A stretch of DNA of 64,000 bases from Desulfosarcina ovata subsp. ovata (GTDB lineage: Bacteria > Desulfobacterota > Desulfobacteria > Desulfobacterales > Desulfosarcinaceae): NCBI RefSeq assembly GCF_009689005.1, contig NZ_AP021879.1:4030001-4094000 (forward strand). Reading direction: 5' to 3'. Numbering within the stretch: the first letter of the stretch is position 1; every line of letters begins with the position of its first letter. The notes beneath the pieces are model-generated. The model was not told where the DNA came from. It did not search any database and saw nothing but the letters and a program-made list of their open reading frames with translations. A program made the position numbers and the translations under genes. This document shows, piece by piece, positions 1 to 10,782 of this stretch.

Positions 1-10
1 CGAGCGATCC

Positions 11-1066
11 ATGACCGAATCACAATCCTCGTCGACACCCCGCTGGAAAGCCTTGTTGGCCGAAAGCGTCACCACCGCCGAAGCACTGGCCGGGCGTTTC
101 GATTTATCGCCCGAGCCGCTGGCAGCGGTGATCCGCACTTTTCCCATGCGGATCAACCCCTACTATCTCTCCCTGATTCGTGAGCCCGGCGATCCCATCT
201 GGCGCCAGGCCGTTCCCGATGCCGCCGAGCTGGCCGATGCGGTCGGCAGTGCCGATCCCCTCTGCGAAGAGGCGTGTTCCCCGGTGCCGGGTCTGATTCA
301 CCGCTACCCTGACCGGGTGGTGCTGCTGGCCAGCGAGCAGTGCGCCATGTTCTGCCGCTTTTGCATGCGCAAACGCCGGGTGGGGACGATGGCCGCAAAA
401 GACCGCCGGGCTGCCGCCATCGATTACATTCGCCGCACGCCGGCGGTCCATGAAGTGGTGCTTTCCGGCGGTGACCCGCTGATGCTGGCCGATACGGATC
501 TGGCCCGGTTGCTGGAACAACTGCGCGCCATCGGCCATGTGCGCCTGCTGCGCATCCATTCGCGCATGCCCTGCACCTTACCCCAACGGGTCACCGATGA
601 CCTGGTTCGCCTGCTGCGTGACGTTCAGCCGCTCTATTTCAACATTCACTTCAACCATCCGCTCGAGATCACCGACCGCTCCCGTGATGCCTGCGCCCGC
701 CTGGCCGATGCCGGCATTCCGCTGGGCAGCCAGACCGTGCTGCTCAAGGGGGTCAACGACGATGCCGCCGTTATGCATCAACTGATGGAGACACTCCTGA
801 CCCTGCGTGTGCGGCCTTACTACCTGCACCAGCTGGACCGCGTGTGCGGAACCGCCCATTTCCGGGTACCGTTGGAGAAGGGGCTTGCCATCATACAGCA
901 CCTGCGCGGCCGGATTTCCGGGATGGGCGTGCCCCACTACATGATCGATCTGCCCGGTGGCGGTGGAAAAGTGCCCTTGACGCCGGAATACGTCGTCGCT
1001 CAACATGCCGACCACTGGATTCTGCGCAATTTCGAGAATCGGCCCTTCCGCTACTCTCTCCATTGA
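11..1066 (+). CDS. KamA-family radical SAM aminomutase (lysine 2,3-aminomutase / EpmB-like)
   Basis: A 351-residue radical SAM protein of the lysine 2,3-aminomutase family. The iron-sulfur/SAM motif CAMFCRFC is at C111, C115 and C118. A LAM-like PLP site, MIDLPGGGGK, ends at Lys320, which should carry the PLP Schiff base. The N-terminal sequence PVPGLIHRYPDRVVLL is typical of the family. LAM proteins are about 410 residues and EpmB about 340, so the length is EpmB-like while the PGGGGK site is LAM-like. The substrate could be free lysine or the lysine placed on elongation factor P. Only 10 bases upstream are visible, so the start is not certain. The next gene is over 130 bp away with its own promoter-like sequence, so no operon link is evident. 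Confidence 0.85.
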   Translation: MTESQSSSTPRWKALLAESVTTAEALAGRFDLSPEPLAAVIRTFPMRINPYYLSLIREPGDPIWRQAVPDAAELADAVGSADPLCEEACSPVPGLIHRYPDRVVLLASEQCAMFCRFCMRKRRVGTMAAKDRRAAAIDYIRRTPAVHEVVLSGGDPLMLADTDLARLLEQLRAIGHVRLLRIHSRMPCTLPQRVTDDLVRLLRDVQPLYFNIHFNHPLEITDRSRDACARLADAGIPLGSQTVLLKGVNDDAAVMHQLMETLLTLRVRPYYLHQLDRVCGTAHFRVPLEKGLAIIQHLRGRISGMGVPHYMIDLPGGGGKVPLTPEYVVAQHADHWILRNFENRPFRYSLH

Positions 1067-1112
1067 ACTGGCTTCATCGGCCTGCCGATGGATAACCACC
1101 TGCGAAAAAGCA

Positions 1113-1141
1113 TTGACACTGCCATGGGGGTTCGCTATGGG
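1113..1141 (+). promoter_or_regulatory. Candidate promoter for the oxoacid oxidoreductase genes
   Basis: TTGACA at 1113-1118, a 17-base spacer, and TATGGG at 1136-1141 form a -35/-10 pair in which the -10 is weak. It lies in the 135-bp gap before the alpha-subunit gene. A second TATAAT-like hexamer at 1181-1186 has no well-spaced -35. Confidence 0.4.
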
Positions 1142-1157
1142 TGCTTTGTTTGATCGT

Positions 1158-1173
1158 AAATTTGATCAAATTT
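1158..1173. promoter_or_regulatory. 16-bp perfect palindrome, possible operator
   Basis: AAATTTGATCAAATTT is a perfect palindrome located between the candidate promoter and the start codon at 1202. Its position would suit a repressor site or a leader-acting regulator. The TTGAT/ATCAA half-sites resemble Crp/Fnr-class half-sites but lack the usual central spacer, so the regulator is unknown. Confidence 0.4.
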
Positions 1174-1201
1174 GTGATTATATAATCATGGAGGGGTCCC
1201 C

Positions 1202-2314
1202 ATGCCGTTGAGTTTCATCGAAGGCAACGATGCGGTTGCTTTGGGTGCCATGGCCGCTGGTTGCCGCTTTTTTGCCGGTTATCCCATCACGCCGGCCACC
1301 ACCATATACAACGCCATGCTCAAGTACCTGCCACCGGAGGGCGGCGTTTGCCTGCAGGGTGAGGACGAAATCGCGTCCATCGGCTATTGCCTGGGCGCAT
1401 CCATGGCAGGCAACAAGGTCCTGACCGCCACGTCGGGGCCGGGAATCAGCCTTTACAGCGAACAGATTTCCTTTGCCATCGGCAGCGAGATTCCCTTGGT
1501 GATTGTCAATGTCCAGCGGCTGGGCCCATCCACGGGATCGGCCACCAAAGGGGCCGACGGCGATGTCCAGTTCATGCGCTGGGGCTCCAGTTCCGGCTTG
1601 CCGGTCATTGTGCTGGCGCCGGTGGACGCGGCGGACTGCTACCGCTTGACCGTGCACGCCTTCAACTTGGCCGAGCAGTACCGTTGCCCGGTGTTCGTGG
1701 CCTCCAACAAGGAGATCGCCATGACCCGGGAAAGCGTGGACCTGGACGCCGTCGATCTGCCAAAGATTGTCGACCGCAAGACGGCCGACCGCAGCAAGCC
1801 GTTTTTACCCTTTGCCACCACCGGCGACGACAGCGCGCCGGATTTTCTGCCCATTGGTGACGAGGTTCTGGTGCGGCAGACCTCTTCCACCCACGGGGCC
1901 AATGGCTACATCACCGTGGATCCCGATGAAATCAACGCCTTTCAGGTGCGCCTGCAGAAGAAACTGACGGCGCATGTGGACGAATTCACCTTTTTCGAAC
2001 AGGACCTCGACACCCGGGCCGACACCCTGCTGGTGGCCTACGGGGTGACCGCCCGGGCTTCCCGGGTGGCGGTGACCACATCCCGGGCGGCCGGCAAGCC
2101 GGTCTCCCTGCTGACGCCGAAAACCCTGTGGCCGGTGCCCGAGCGGTTGATTGTCGACACGGCCGCTCCTTACCGGCGAATCGTGGTTGTTGAAATGAAT
2201 ACCGGCCAGTACGTACGCGAAATCCAGCGCCTTTTGCCCGGCAAAACAATCGACTTTTTCGGCCAGATGAACGGTAACCTGATCAAACCGGAACAGATCA
2301 GGGAGGTAATCTGA
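1202..2314 (+). CDS. 2-oxoacid:ferredoxin oxidoreductase, alpha subunit
   Basis: This 370-residue protein matches the KorA/VorB-type alpha subunit, pyrimidine-binding domain first (FFAGYPITPATTIYNAM, TATSGPGISL, QRLGPSTGSATKGADGD), then the transketolase-C-like domain II (about residues 255-370). The enzyme would oxidatively decarboxylate a 2-oxoacid to an acyl-CoA and reduce ferredoxin in the cytoplasm. A GAGGGG ribosome-binding site lies just before the ATG. The stop codon directly abuts the start of the beta subunit, so the two are one translational unit. The substrate cannot be read from the sequence; the neighbouring glutaryl-CoA-type dehydrogenase makes 2-oxoadipate or 2-oxoglutarate worth testing. 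Confidence 0.85.
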   Translation: MPLSFIEGNDAVALGAMAAGCRFFAGYPITPATTIYNAMLKYLPPEGGVCLQGEDEIASIGYCLGASMAGNKVLTATSGPGISLYSEQISFAIGSEIPLVIVNVQRLGPSTGSATKGADGDVQFMRWGSSSGLPVIVLAPVDAADCYRLTVHAFNLAEQYRCPVFVASNKEIAMTRESVDLDAVDLPKIVDRKTADRSKPFLPFATTGDDSAPDFLPIGDEVLVRQTSSTHGANGYITVDPDEINAFQVRLQKKLTAHVDEFTFFEQDLDTRADTLLVAYGVTARASRVAVTTSRAAGKPVSLLTPKTLWPVPERLIVDTAAPYRRIVVVEMNTGQYVREIQRLLPGKTIDFFGQMNGNLIKPEQIREVI

Positions 2315-3607
2315 ATGCGCAGCCTGATCAACACCGGCCGCCCCCCGGTGTTCTGTCCCGGATGCAGCCACGAGCGGATTACCGGCGCCCTGGACAAGGC
2401 CCTGCAGCAGATCGGTCTTGACGGCAACCAGGTGGCCATTGTCAGCGACATCGGGTGCTCGGGGCTCTTCGACACCTTTTTCAACACCCATGCCTTTCAC
2501 GGTCTGCACGGCCGGGCCCTGACCTATGCCACGGGTCTGAAGATGGCCCGTCCGGACCTGACGGTGATCGTCACCATGGGAGACGGCGGACTGGGCATCG
2601 GCGGTGCCCATGTGCTCTCCACCTGCCGCCGCAATATCGATCTGACCTTGCTGGTGCTCAACAACTTCAACTACGGCATGACCGGCGGGCAGTGCTCGTC
2701 CACCACCCCCCAGAATGCCGTGGTGGGTTCCGGGTTCCTCAACCGCCTGGAAAGGCCGGTGGACATCTGCCAAGTGGCTGCTGCCGCCGGCGCTCCCTAT
2801 GTGACCCGTACGTCTTCCTATGCGCCGGACCTGGTGGATGAGATGGCCGCGGCGATTCGCTATGAAGGCTTTTCTCTGATTGACATGTGGGGAATGTGTC
2901 CGGGCCGTTATACCAAACGCAACAAGCTGACCCCCAAGGCGATCGACGCCGGGCTGAAAGGATTGGTGCCGTTTTGCGGGCCGGTGGCGGCCAACCAGCG
3001 TCCGGAGTACAGCCGCGCCTATCGCGAGATCACCGAACAGATGGCCCCATGCGCCGGGCCGGCCGGGGTCGCGGCCCGCTTCACACCGCCGGGCAGCGGT
3101 CGCCAGGAGGTGCTCATCCTCGGCAGCGCCGGCCAGCGCATCGTCACCGCCGGTGAGATTGTCTGCCTGGCCGGCATGACCGGCGGCATGCACGCCACCC
3201 TGAAAAACGACTACCCCATCACCGTGCTGCGCGGCCACAGCGTCAGTGAAATGGTGCTCGCGTCAGAGCCGGTGGATTACACCGGTATCGATCGGCCCGC
3301 CGTGGTGATCGCCCTGGCCGATGAGGGCGTCGGCCGGCGCAGGCAACTGCTGGCCGGCCTGGGGGCAGAGACCCTGATCCTCAAGGCCGCCGGCGTCAAC
3401 CTGCCCGAAACCTCGGCAACCGTACAGGAGATCGATTTCAAGGCCAAGAAGATCAAGACCCAGGACTGGGCCCTGGCCAGCCTGGCGCTGGTGGCCAAGC
3501 GAAAGCGGGTCATTTCGATGGAGATGCTCAAGGCTGCTCTGGAAATCCGCTTCAAGAAAGCGATTCTGGAAACGGCTCTGGACTTGGTCGACCGTGTCAG
3601 CGAATAA
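2315..3607 (+). CDS. 2-oxoacid:ferredoxin oxidoreductase, fused beta and gamma subunits
   Basis: At 430 residues this is longer than a usual beta subunit of about 280. The first 270 residues form the TPP-binding beta subunit: a CPGC pair at C14/C17, the TPP/Mg motif GDGGLGIGG, and NFNYGMTGGQ. From about residue 265 the sequence continues as a gamma-subunit domain (VLILGSAGQRIVTAGEIVCL and GGMHATLKNDYPITVLRGHS). With the alpha gene this makes a two-gene enzyme. No separate ferredoxin-like delta subunit is encoded here, so electrons would pass to a soluble ferredoxin. Start ATG follows the alpha stop with no gap. Confidence 0.85.
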   Translation: MRSLINTGRPPVFCPGCSHERITGALDKALQQIGLDGNQVAIVSDIGCSGLFDTFFNTHAFHGLHGRALTYATGLKMARPDLTVIVTMGDGGLGIGGAHVLSTCRRNIDLTLLVLNNFNYGMTGGQCSSTTPQNAVVGSGFLNRLERPVDICQVAAAAGAPYVTRTSSYAPDLVDEMAAAIRYEGFSLIDMWGMCPGRYTKRNKLTPKAIDAGLKGLVPFCGPVAANQRPEYSRAYREITEQMAPCAGPAGVAARFTPPGSGRQEVLILGSAGQRIVTAGEIVCLAGMTGGMHATLKNDYPITVLRGHSVSEMVLASEPVDYTGIDRPAVVIALADEGVGRRRQLLAGLGAETLILKAAGVNLPETSATVQEIDFKAKKIKTQDWALASLALVAKRKRVISMEMLKAALEIRFKKAILETALDLVDRVSE

Positions 3608-3634
3608 AGTCATCAACCCAACAAAGGAGGATTT

Positions 3635-4798
3635 ATGGATTTTAAGCTGAGTAAAGAACATCAGATGCTGCAAAAGGCCGTCCGCGATTTCTGTAAGAAG
3701 CAAATCGCCCCCAATGTGGAAGAGTGGGACAAGAACCATTACTTCCCTTACGAAGAAGTCATGAAGCCCATGGGCGAGTTGGGATTCTGGGGCACCGTGA
3801 TTCCCGAAGAGTACGGCGGAGAGGACATGGGCTTTCTGGCCGCCATGATCGTCACCGAAGAACTCGCCCGGGTGTGCAGCTCGCTGCGCGTGCAGGTGAA
3901 CATGCAGGTATTGGGGTGCGCCTTCACCATCTTCCGGTACGGCACCGAGGAAGTGAAGAAGAAATACATCGAGGGGCTGTGCTCGGGTGAGTTGATCGGC
4001 GGGTTCGGCATCACCGAACCGGATGCCGGTTCGGACGTCATGGCCATGTCCAGCACGGCGGAAGACAAGGGCGACCACTGGCTGCTCAACGGCAACAAGA
4101 CCTGGATCTCCAACGCCCAGGTGGCCGACGTGTTGATCTACTACGCCTATACCGATCCCGATGCCGGTTCCAAGGGGCTGTCGGCCTTTGTCATCGAGCC
4201 CAAGAACCACAACGGCGTCAAAACCACCGCGCTGGACAAACTGGGCTCCTGGAGCTCACCCACAGGCGAGGTGTTCCTGGACGGCACCAAGGTGCCCAAG
4301 GAGAACATTCTGGGCAAACCCGGCGACGGCGCCAAGATCGTCTTCGGCTCCCTGAACCAGACCCGCCTGTCGGCCGCCGCCGGTGGCGTTGGCGTGGCCC
4401 AGGCCTGCCTGGATGAGGTTACCAAATACTGCAACGATCGCAAGCAGTTCGGCAAGCCCATTGGAACGTTCCAGATGAACCAGGACATGGTCGCCCAGAT
4501 GGCCACGGAGATCGACTGCGCCCGGTATCTGGTTTACCGTGCCGCCGTGGAGAAAGACAACGGCAAGATCAACAACGGCCTGGATGTGGCCAAAGCCAAA
4601 TACTTCGTCGGTGAAACGGTCAACAAGTGTTCCAACTATGCCATGCGCATTTTGGGTGCCTACGGTTACTCCACCGAGTATCCGATCGCCCGCATTTACC
4701 GGGATGCCCCCACCTACTACATGGTGGAAGGCTCGGCCAATATCTGCAAGTCAATTATCGGACAGGATCAGCTGGGCTATCGCAAGGCCAACCGCTAA
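3635..4798 (+). CDS. Acyl-CoA dehydrogenase, probable non-decarboxylating glutaryl-CoA dehydrogenase
   Basis: A 387-residue FAD-dependent acyl-CoA dehydrogenase. From memory the sequence is closely similar throughout to the glutaryl-CoA dehydrogenase of Desulfococcus multivorans, which makes glutaconyl-CoA without decarboxylation. Visible family motifs are GGFGITEPDAGSD (FAD/substrate loop), NGNKTWISNA, RKQFGKPIGTFQ, and the catalytic base Glu365 within YMVEGSANICK. Decarboxylating enzymes have Tyr just before this Glu; here it is Val364, as in the non-decarboxylating type. An AAGGAGG site lies 7 bases before the ATG. It follows the oxoacid oxidoreductase by 27 bp and is probably cotranscribed. 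Without a structure, other dicarboxyl- or short-chain acyl-CoAs remain possible. Confidence 0.85.
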   Translation: MDFKLSKEHQMLQKAVRDFCKKQIAPNVEEWDKNHYFPYEEVMKPMGELGFWGTVIPEEYGGEDMGFLAAMIVTEELARVCSSLRVQVNMQVLGCAFTIFRYGTEEVKKKYIEGLCSGELIGGFGITEPDAGSDVMAMSSTAEDKGDHWLLNGNKTWISNAQVADVLIYYAYTDPDAGSKGLSAFVIEPKNHNGVKTTALDKLGSWSSPTGEVFLDGTKVPKENILGKPGDGAKIVFGSLNQTRLSAAAGGVGVAQACLDEVTKYCNDRKQFGKPIGTFQMNQDMVAQMATEIDCARYLVYRAAVEKDNGKINNGLDVAKAKYFVGETVNKCSNYAMRILGAYGYSTEYPIARIYRDAPTYYMVEGSANICKSIIGQDQLGYRKANR

Positions 4799-4807
4799 AC
4801 CATTCCA

Positions 4808-4852
4808 GGGACTGAGGGTCGGTATCCGCTGCCGGCCTTCAGTCCCGCTTTT
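4808..4852 (+). terminator. Rho-independent terminator after the acyl-CoA dehydrogenase
   Basis: GGGACTGAGG pairs with CCTTCAGTCCC and is followed by GCTTTT. It lies 10 bp after the stop codon at 4798 and would end the oxoacid oxidoreductase/dehydrogenase transcript. Confidence 0.7.
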
Positions 4853-5031
4853 CCCATTCCGCCTTAGACCTGACGCTGCTCCCAGCCATTGATCCACGCC
4901 CGGATTCGCCCATGCCCCTGGTTTGCAACTTATCGTTGTGCTTCAAGTGACTTCGGATTAGAAATAGGAGGGCTGCAGAACGGCCTTGGGGCGCTGCCCG
5001 GACCGGCGTGATCACCAATCAGGGGGAATCC

Positions 5032-5283
5032 ATGAAAATCGTCCAACGCGTTGAAGATATTGTTAACGCCACCCTGCCGCCACCGGGAAGCCGGATTTAC
5101 GCATCGGGCAATGCTGCCACGCCCCAGGTGCTGTTCCGGCAACTGGCCGCCGACACGACCATCCGGGACGTTGAGATGGCCGGCGTGCTTTTTCTGGGGG
5201 AGGTGGCCGACCTGTTTTCCGAGGCCACCTGTCGCTGGATCACCCATACGACACCGTTTGATATAACGACGCGCCATGCTTAA
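5032..5283 (+). pseudogene. N-terminal stub of an acetyl-CoA hydrolase/CoA-transferase family protein
   Basis: An 83-residue frame starts at ATG 5032 (ribosome-binding site GGGGGA). The text SRIYASGNAATPQVLFRQLA followed by DVEMAGVLFLGE and LFSEATCRWITH resembles the first domain of large CoA-transferases, which are normally 430-650 residues. The frame then ends abruptly, with its stop overlapping the start of the histidine kinase gene (ATG at 5276, TAA at 5281-5283). It is either a decayed remnant or a retained short protein used for translational coupling to the kinase. The catalytic glutamate region of the full enzyme is absent, so CoA-transferase activity is not expected. Confidence 0.55.
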
Positions 5284-7192
5284 ACAACCGATTCTGATCA
5301 TTGATCATGCCCCCCATGTGGAAACCCTGGCTCCGACACTGGTGGACCTGGGGTACCGTGTGGTTTCCGCGCGCAGCAGCGGTGACGGGCTCCGTGAGTT
5401 CGACACCATGCGGCCACCGTGGGTGATTGTCAATGCCGCCACAGCCGGTGTTTCGGATATGATGGACAGCATCCGGCTGCGCGACGCGACCGTCCAGATC
5501 CTGATGACCACAACTGGCCCGGTGGAGACCGTCATGGCCGAATACCGGGGGCGGGCTGACGAATTCCTGTCGCTGCCGGCAGCACCCCTGGTGCTTGAGG
5601 TGGTGCTCCAGCGCATGGAACAGACCGTGCGCCTGCACCGTCGTATCCGTTCCTTTTCCGAGAATCTGGAGTCCCGGGCCAGGGGTAGTGTGCGCGAGGT
5701 CATCGATACCGAACGATTTCTGGCCGTGCGGCAGATTGTTGAAAAGATGTCGATTTTCATCGGCCAGGTGGCGCGCAGCGCCCAGGGCGGCATGCGCTAT
5801 TTCAATCAGCTGCCCTATTTCGTTTCCATTCACAACCGGGACTGTACGCTGCTGGCCGCCAACAGCATCTACCTGCGCCATCTGGGCAACCGCCTCAATC
5901 AGGACAGCTGGGGTATTTACGTCGGACGGCGGGGGACGCGGAACGGATGCCCCGTGGGTCGCACCCTGAGAAAGGAAAGCGTTCTCAATACCAGTGCCCT
6001 GGTACGCTATGCCAGCGGGGTACGGGTGCCGGTCAACGTGCACACGGCGCCCATCTACGACAATGACGGTAACATCGAACTGGTCATCGAAATTTTTGCC
6101 GGAACCAAGGAGATCGACCGGCTGGCCGAAGAGAGCCGGCATACCCAGCAGCGTTACGAACAGCTGTTCAACGCCGTGCCGTCGAGCATCGTGGTTCTGG
6201 ACCGGCGTTTTCGGATCAATGCCATTAACCGGCGCTTCCGGGAGAATTTCGGCGAGTGCAGCGGACGGCTATTTTTCGATGTTTTCCGTCCCGGCATTTT
6301 TCCGGCATACCGTGACCCCATCACCCGCACGATACGGACCGGCGAGGCCCAGCAGGGCGAAATGCTGCTGACCAACAACGACGGCCTCAAGGTCAACATG
6401 ATGGCCTGGACCGCCCCCATCAAAACCGTTTCCGGCAAGCTGGTCCAGGTGCTGGTGATTTTTGCCGACGTCACCCAGGTCCGCAAGCTGCAGGCCAATC
6501 TGGCCAACCTGGGGCTGATGGTCAGCACCCTGTCACACGATATGAAAGGCTGCCTGACCGGACTGGACGCCGGGATGTACCTGATCGATTCGGGGTTTTA
6601 CCGCAACCGGCCCGGCCGTATCGAGGAGGGGCTGGATGCGACCAAGCTGATGGTCGAGCGCATCCGCAAGCTGATTATGGACATCCTTTACTACGCCAAA
6701 GAGCGGCCGCTCAATCCGGCAATGGTCAATATCGTTCAGTTTGCCGGTGATGTGGTCGCCAATGTGGAGCTGAAGGTTCGCGGGGCCAACATCCGGTTCA
6801 ACCCGAAATTCCCGGAAAAAACAGTGGAAATGGAGATCGATGCGGACCTGATGCGGACCGCGTTGCTCAATCTCATCGACAACGCGGTCGAAACCTGTAT
6901 TGAAAACCCGGCGGACAAAGAGAGTCGAATCGACTTCGAATTGTGGGTGGACCGGAGCAGCGTCGGTTTTACGATCGAGGACACCGGCGGGGGAATGAGT
7001 GCCAAAAAAGTCGATTCGATCTTCGATCTTTTCTACTCCACCAAGGGTCGCGGGGGAACCGGAATCGGTCTTTATGTGACCCGCAAGATTATCCAGAAGC
7101 ACAACGGAACCCTTTCGGTCCACAGCGAGCCGGGCAAAGGCAGCCGGTTCGAGATCGTGCTGCCGCGTGGTTTTCACCGACAATCCGCTTGA
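5276..7192 (+). CDS. Sensor histidine kinase with degenerate N-terminal receiver and PAS domains
   Basis: The 638-residue protein begins with a receiver-like domain (about 1-120). Its expected phosphoacceptor Asp is replaced by Asn53 (WVIVNAATAG), so it is a pseudo-receiver. A short coiled-coil linker follows, then two PAS-like regions (about 170-285 and 295-400). The kinase core has H421 in the H-box (STLSHDMKGCLTG), an N-box NLIDNAVE, and G-boxes DTGGGMSAKK and GRGGTGIGLYVTRKI. No membrane segment is seen, so it should be cytosolic. The start overlaps the CoA-transferase stub by 8 bases. No cognate response regulator is adjacent. Confidence 0.85.
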   Translation: MLKQPILIIDHAPHVETLAPTLVDLGYRVVSARSSGDGLREFDTMRPPWVIVNAATAGVSDMMDSIRLRDATVQILMTTTGPVETVMAEYRGRADEFLSLPAAPLVLEVVLQRMEQTVRLHRRIRSFSENLESRARGSVREVIDTERFLAVRQIVEKMSIFIGQVARSAQGGMRYFNQLPYFVSIHNRDCTLLAANSIYLRHLGNRLNQDSWGIYVGRRGTRNGCPVGRTLRKESVLNTSALVRYASGVRVPVNVHTAPIYDNDGNIELVIEIFAGTKEIDRLAEESRHTQQRYEQLFNAVPSSIVVLDRRFRINAINRRFRENFGECSGRLFFDVFRPGIFPAYRDPITRTIRTGEAQQGEMLLTNNDGLKVNMMAWTAPIKTVSGKLVQVLVIFADVTQVRKLQANLANLGLMVSTLSHDMKGCLTGLDAGMYLIDSGFYRNRPGRIEEGLDATKLMVERIRKLIMDILYYAKERPLNPAMVNIVQFAGDVVANVELKVRGANIRFNPKFPEKTVEMEIDADLMRTALLNLIDNAVETCIENPADKESRIDFELWVDRSSVGFTIEDTGGGMSAKKVDSIFDLFYSTKGRGGTGIGLYVTRKIIQKHNGTLSVHSEPGKGSRFEIVLPRGFHRQSA

Positions 7193-7301
7193 CGCCAAAA
7201 CGGCGTGTGCTATGCTTCCAGTAAGCACTCAATATGCTGACCGTTCCCATATTCTCTCACCTGCCATCGGACCAACCGGTCATTAATTAGGGAGGTGCCT
7301 C

Positions 7302-7973
7302 ATGTTTATCAGTCAATTCATGACCACCCCGGTGGTCACCATCGATCCCCAGGCGGACGTTGCCAGGGCCAGGAGCCTGATGATCCATCACCGGTGCCGC
7401 CACCTTCCGGTGACGGGGCCCGACAATGTTCTTCTCGGGATGGTCAGCGACCGCGATCTTCGCAGTGCCCTGGGGTCGACCTATTTTCATGAATTCGACA
7501 CTGCCGACAACGGCGCGGCTGTCAAAACCGCGGTGCGGGTGCGGGACGTGATGACCAGGGACCCCATCCGCCTTTCAGCCGTATCGACCATCCAGGATGC
7601 CCTGCTGCTGATGGAAAAATCGCGGGTGGGCGCCTTTCCGGTGGTTGATGACGGCCGGACGGTGATCGGCATTATTTCGGACCGCGATCTGCTCAATGCC
7701 TTTGTCCAGGTGCTGGGGATCAAGGAGCCCGGTGCCCTTTTGGGCATCGTGATGGACGAAAAAATCGAAGCCATGGGAAAGATCGTCAATGTTATGATCA
7801 GCGAGAAGGTTCCCTTCGGTTCCATTCTGGTTTACCGGAATTGGCGTCCCGGAAAGTGGGCCGTGTTCCCCTATCTGCTGGCCATGAACATCTCCCACCT
7901 CAAAGAAAAGCTTCGCGATATGGGATTCGAACTGATCGATCCGGGGGACGGCGATGCCGGTCAATGGCGCTGA
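7302..7973 (+). CDS. CBS-pair protein with C-terminal ACT-like region (AcuB-like)
   Basis: A 223-residue protein with two CBS domains at the N-terminus (MTTPVVTIDPQAD...LLGMVSDRDLRSAL, then DVMTRDPIRLSAVSTIQDAL...VIGIISDRDLLNAF). The C-terminal 75 residues have the size of an ACT-like regulatory domain, as in AcuB proteins. CBS pairs usually bind adenine nucleotides, so an energy-sensing role is likely, but the partner is unknown. An AGGGAGG site lies 7 bases before ATG. It follows the kinase by 109 bp in the same direction. Confidence 0.75.
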   Translation: MFISQFMTTPVVTIDPQADVARARSLMIHHRCRHLPVTGPDNVLLGMVSDRDLRSALGSTYFHEFDTADNGAAVKTAVRVRDVMTRDPIRLSAVSTIQDALLLMEKSRVGAFPVVDDGRTVIGIISDRDLLNAFVQVLGIKEPGALLGIVMDEKIEAMGKIVNVMISEKVPFGSILVYRNWRPGKWAVFPYLLAMNISHLKEKLRDMGFELIDPGDGDAGQWR

Positions 7974-8087
7974 CCGGCGGATCCGCTCTTACGATGGTTG
8001 GCGCTTGGTTGAGATGACACCGGAGAGGGATGCGACAGTCACCACACCCATCGCATTCTTCTCCAAATTATCCGATTCGTGCCTCTC

Positions 8088-8230
8088 AGAGCCCGTTTGA
8101 GAAGTCTGGATCAGGCCCGATAACAAGGCGGAAAGTGGCTCAAAAGCGGAGCATATATGTAATATGTGAGCATTTTGAAACACTTTCCAACGCCGTTAGC
8201 GGGCTTTAGACGGATTTATCAAACGGGCTT
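8088..8230. repeat. Interspersed repeat R1, copy 1 (about 143 bp, inverted-repeat ends)
   Basis: The sequence from AGAGCCCGTTTGA to TCAAACGGGCTTT recurs almost unchanged at 40201-40344, and one end recurs in inverted orientation at 14200-14250. The ends are inverted repeats, so it behaves like a small non-autonomous mobile element or REP-like unit. It fills most of the gap between the CBS gene and katG. Confidence 0.75.
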
Positions 8231-8261
8231 TCAGACGCCCGTGAAGACCGTTTTGTAACGA

Positions 8262-10502
<2,241 letters not shown>

Positions 10503-10534
10503 TCAAGTTGATGTGGTTCGGAAGTGCGTGGTTA

Positions 10535-10550
10535 AATAATAATTATTATT
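10535..10550. promoter_or_regulatory. Palindromic AT-rich box upstream of katG (PerR/Fur-like)
   Basis: AATAATAATTATTATT is a perfect 16-bp palindrome 66 bp upstream of the katG start, in a 313-bp gap. PerR boxes have the form TTATAATnATTATAA, so a peroxide-responsive Fur-family repressor is a reasonable candidate. A weaker Fur-like sequence lies near 10686-10700. The gap also holds a run of ten C at 10761-10770. Confidence 0.4.
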
Positions 10551-10782
10551 AAATAACATTTGTATCTATTTATGGTCAACGGTTATTTCAAATGCATTCC
10601 ATCAACTACGCCTTTGTCATGGCGTTTTTGTGTCAGGAAGGCTTCCGATGGCGCCGGGCATGATTAAAAGGAAATATAACTAAAAGAAAATAATTATCAA
10701 TAAAAAGCCTGAATGCGATGTTCAGATGTCTGCCGGAATACACCAACTGTCGTCTGCATGCCCCCCCCCCGGCAAACGGCGG

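Noticed and set aside
1805-3238. Long minus-strand open frame (477 codons) opposite the oxoacid oxidoreductase genes
   Set aside because: It is the antisense shadow of two well-conserved genes in GC-rich DNA; its translation shows no recognisable domain.
10761-10770. Run of ten C as a phase-variable tract
   Set aside because: It lies between convergently placed ends and starts outside any coding frame or promoter spacer that I can identify, so a switching role is unsupported.
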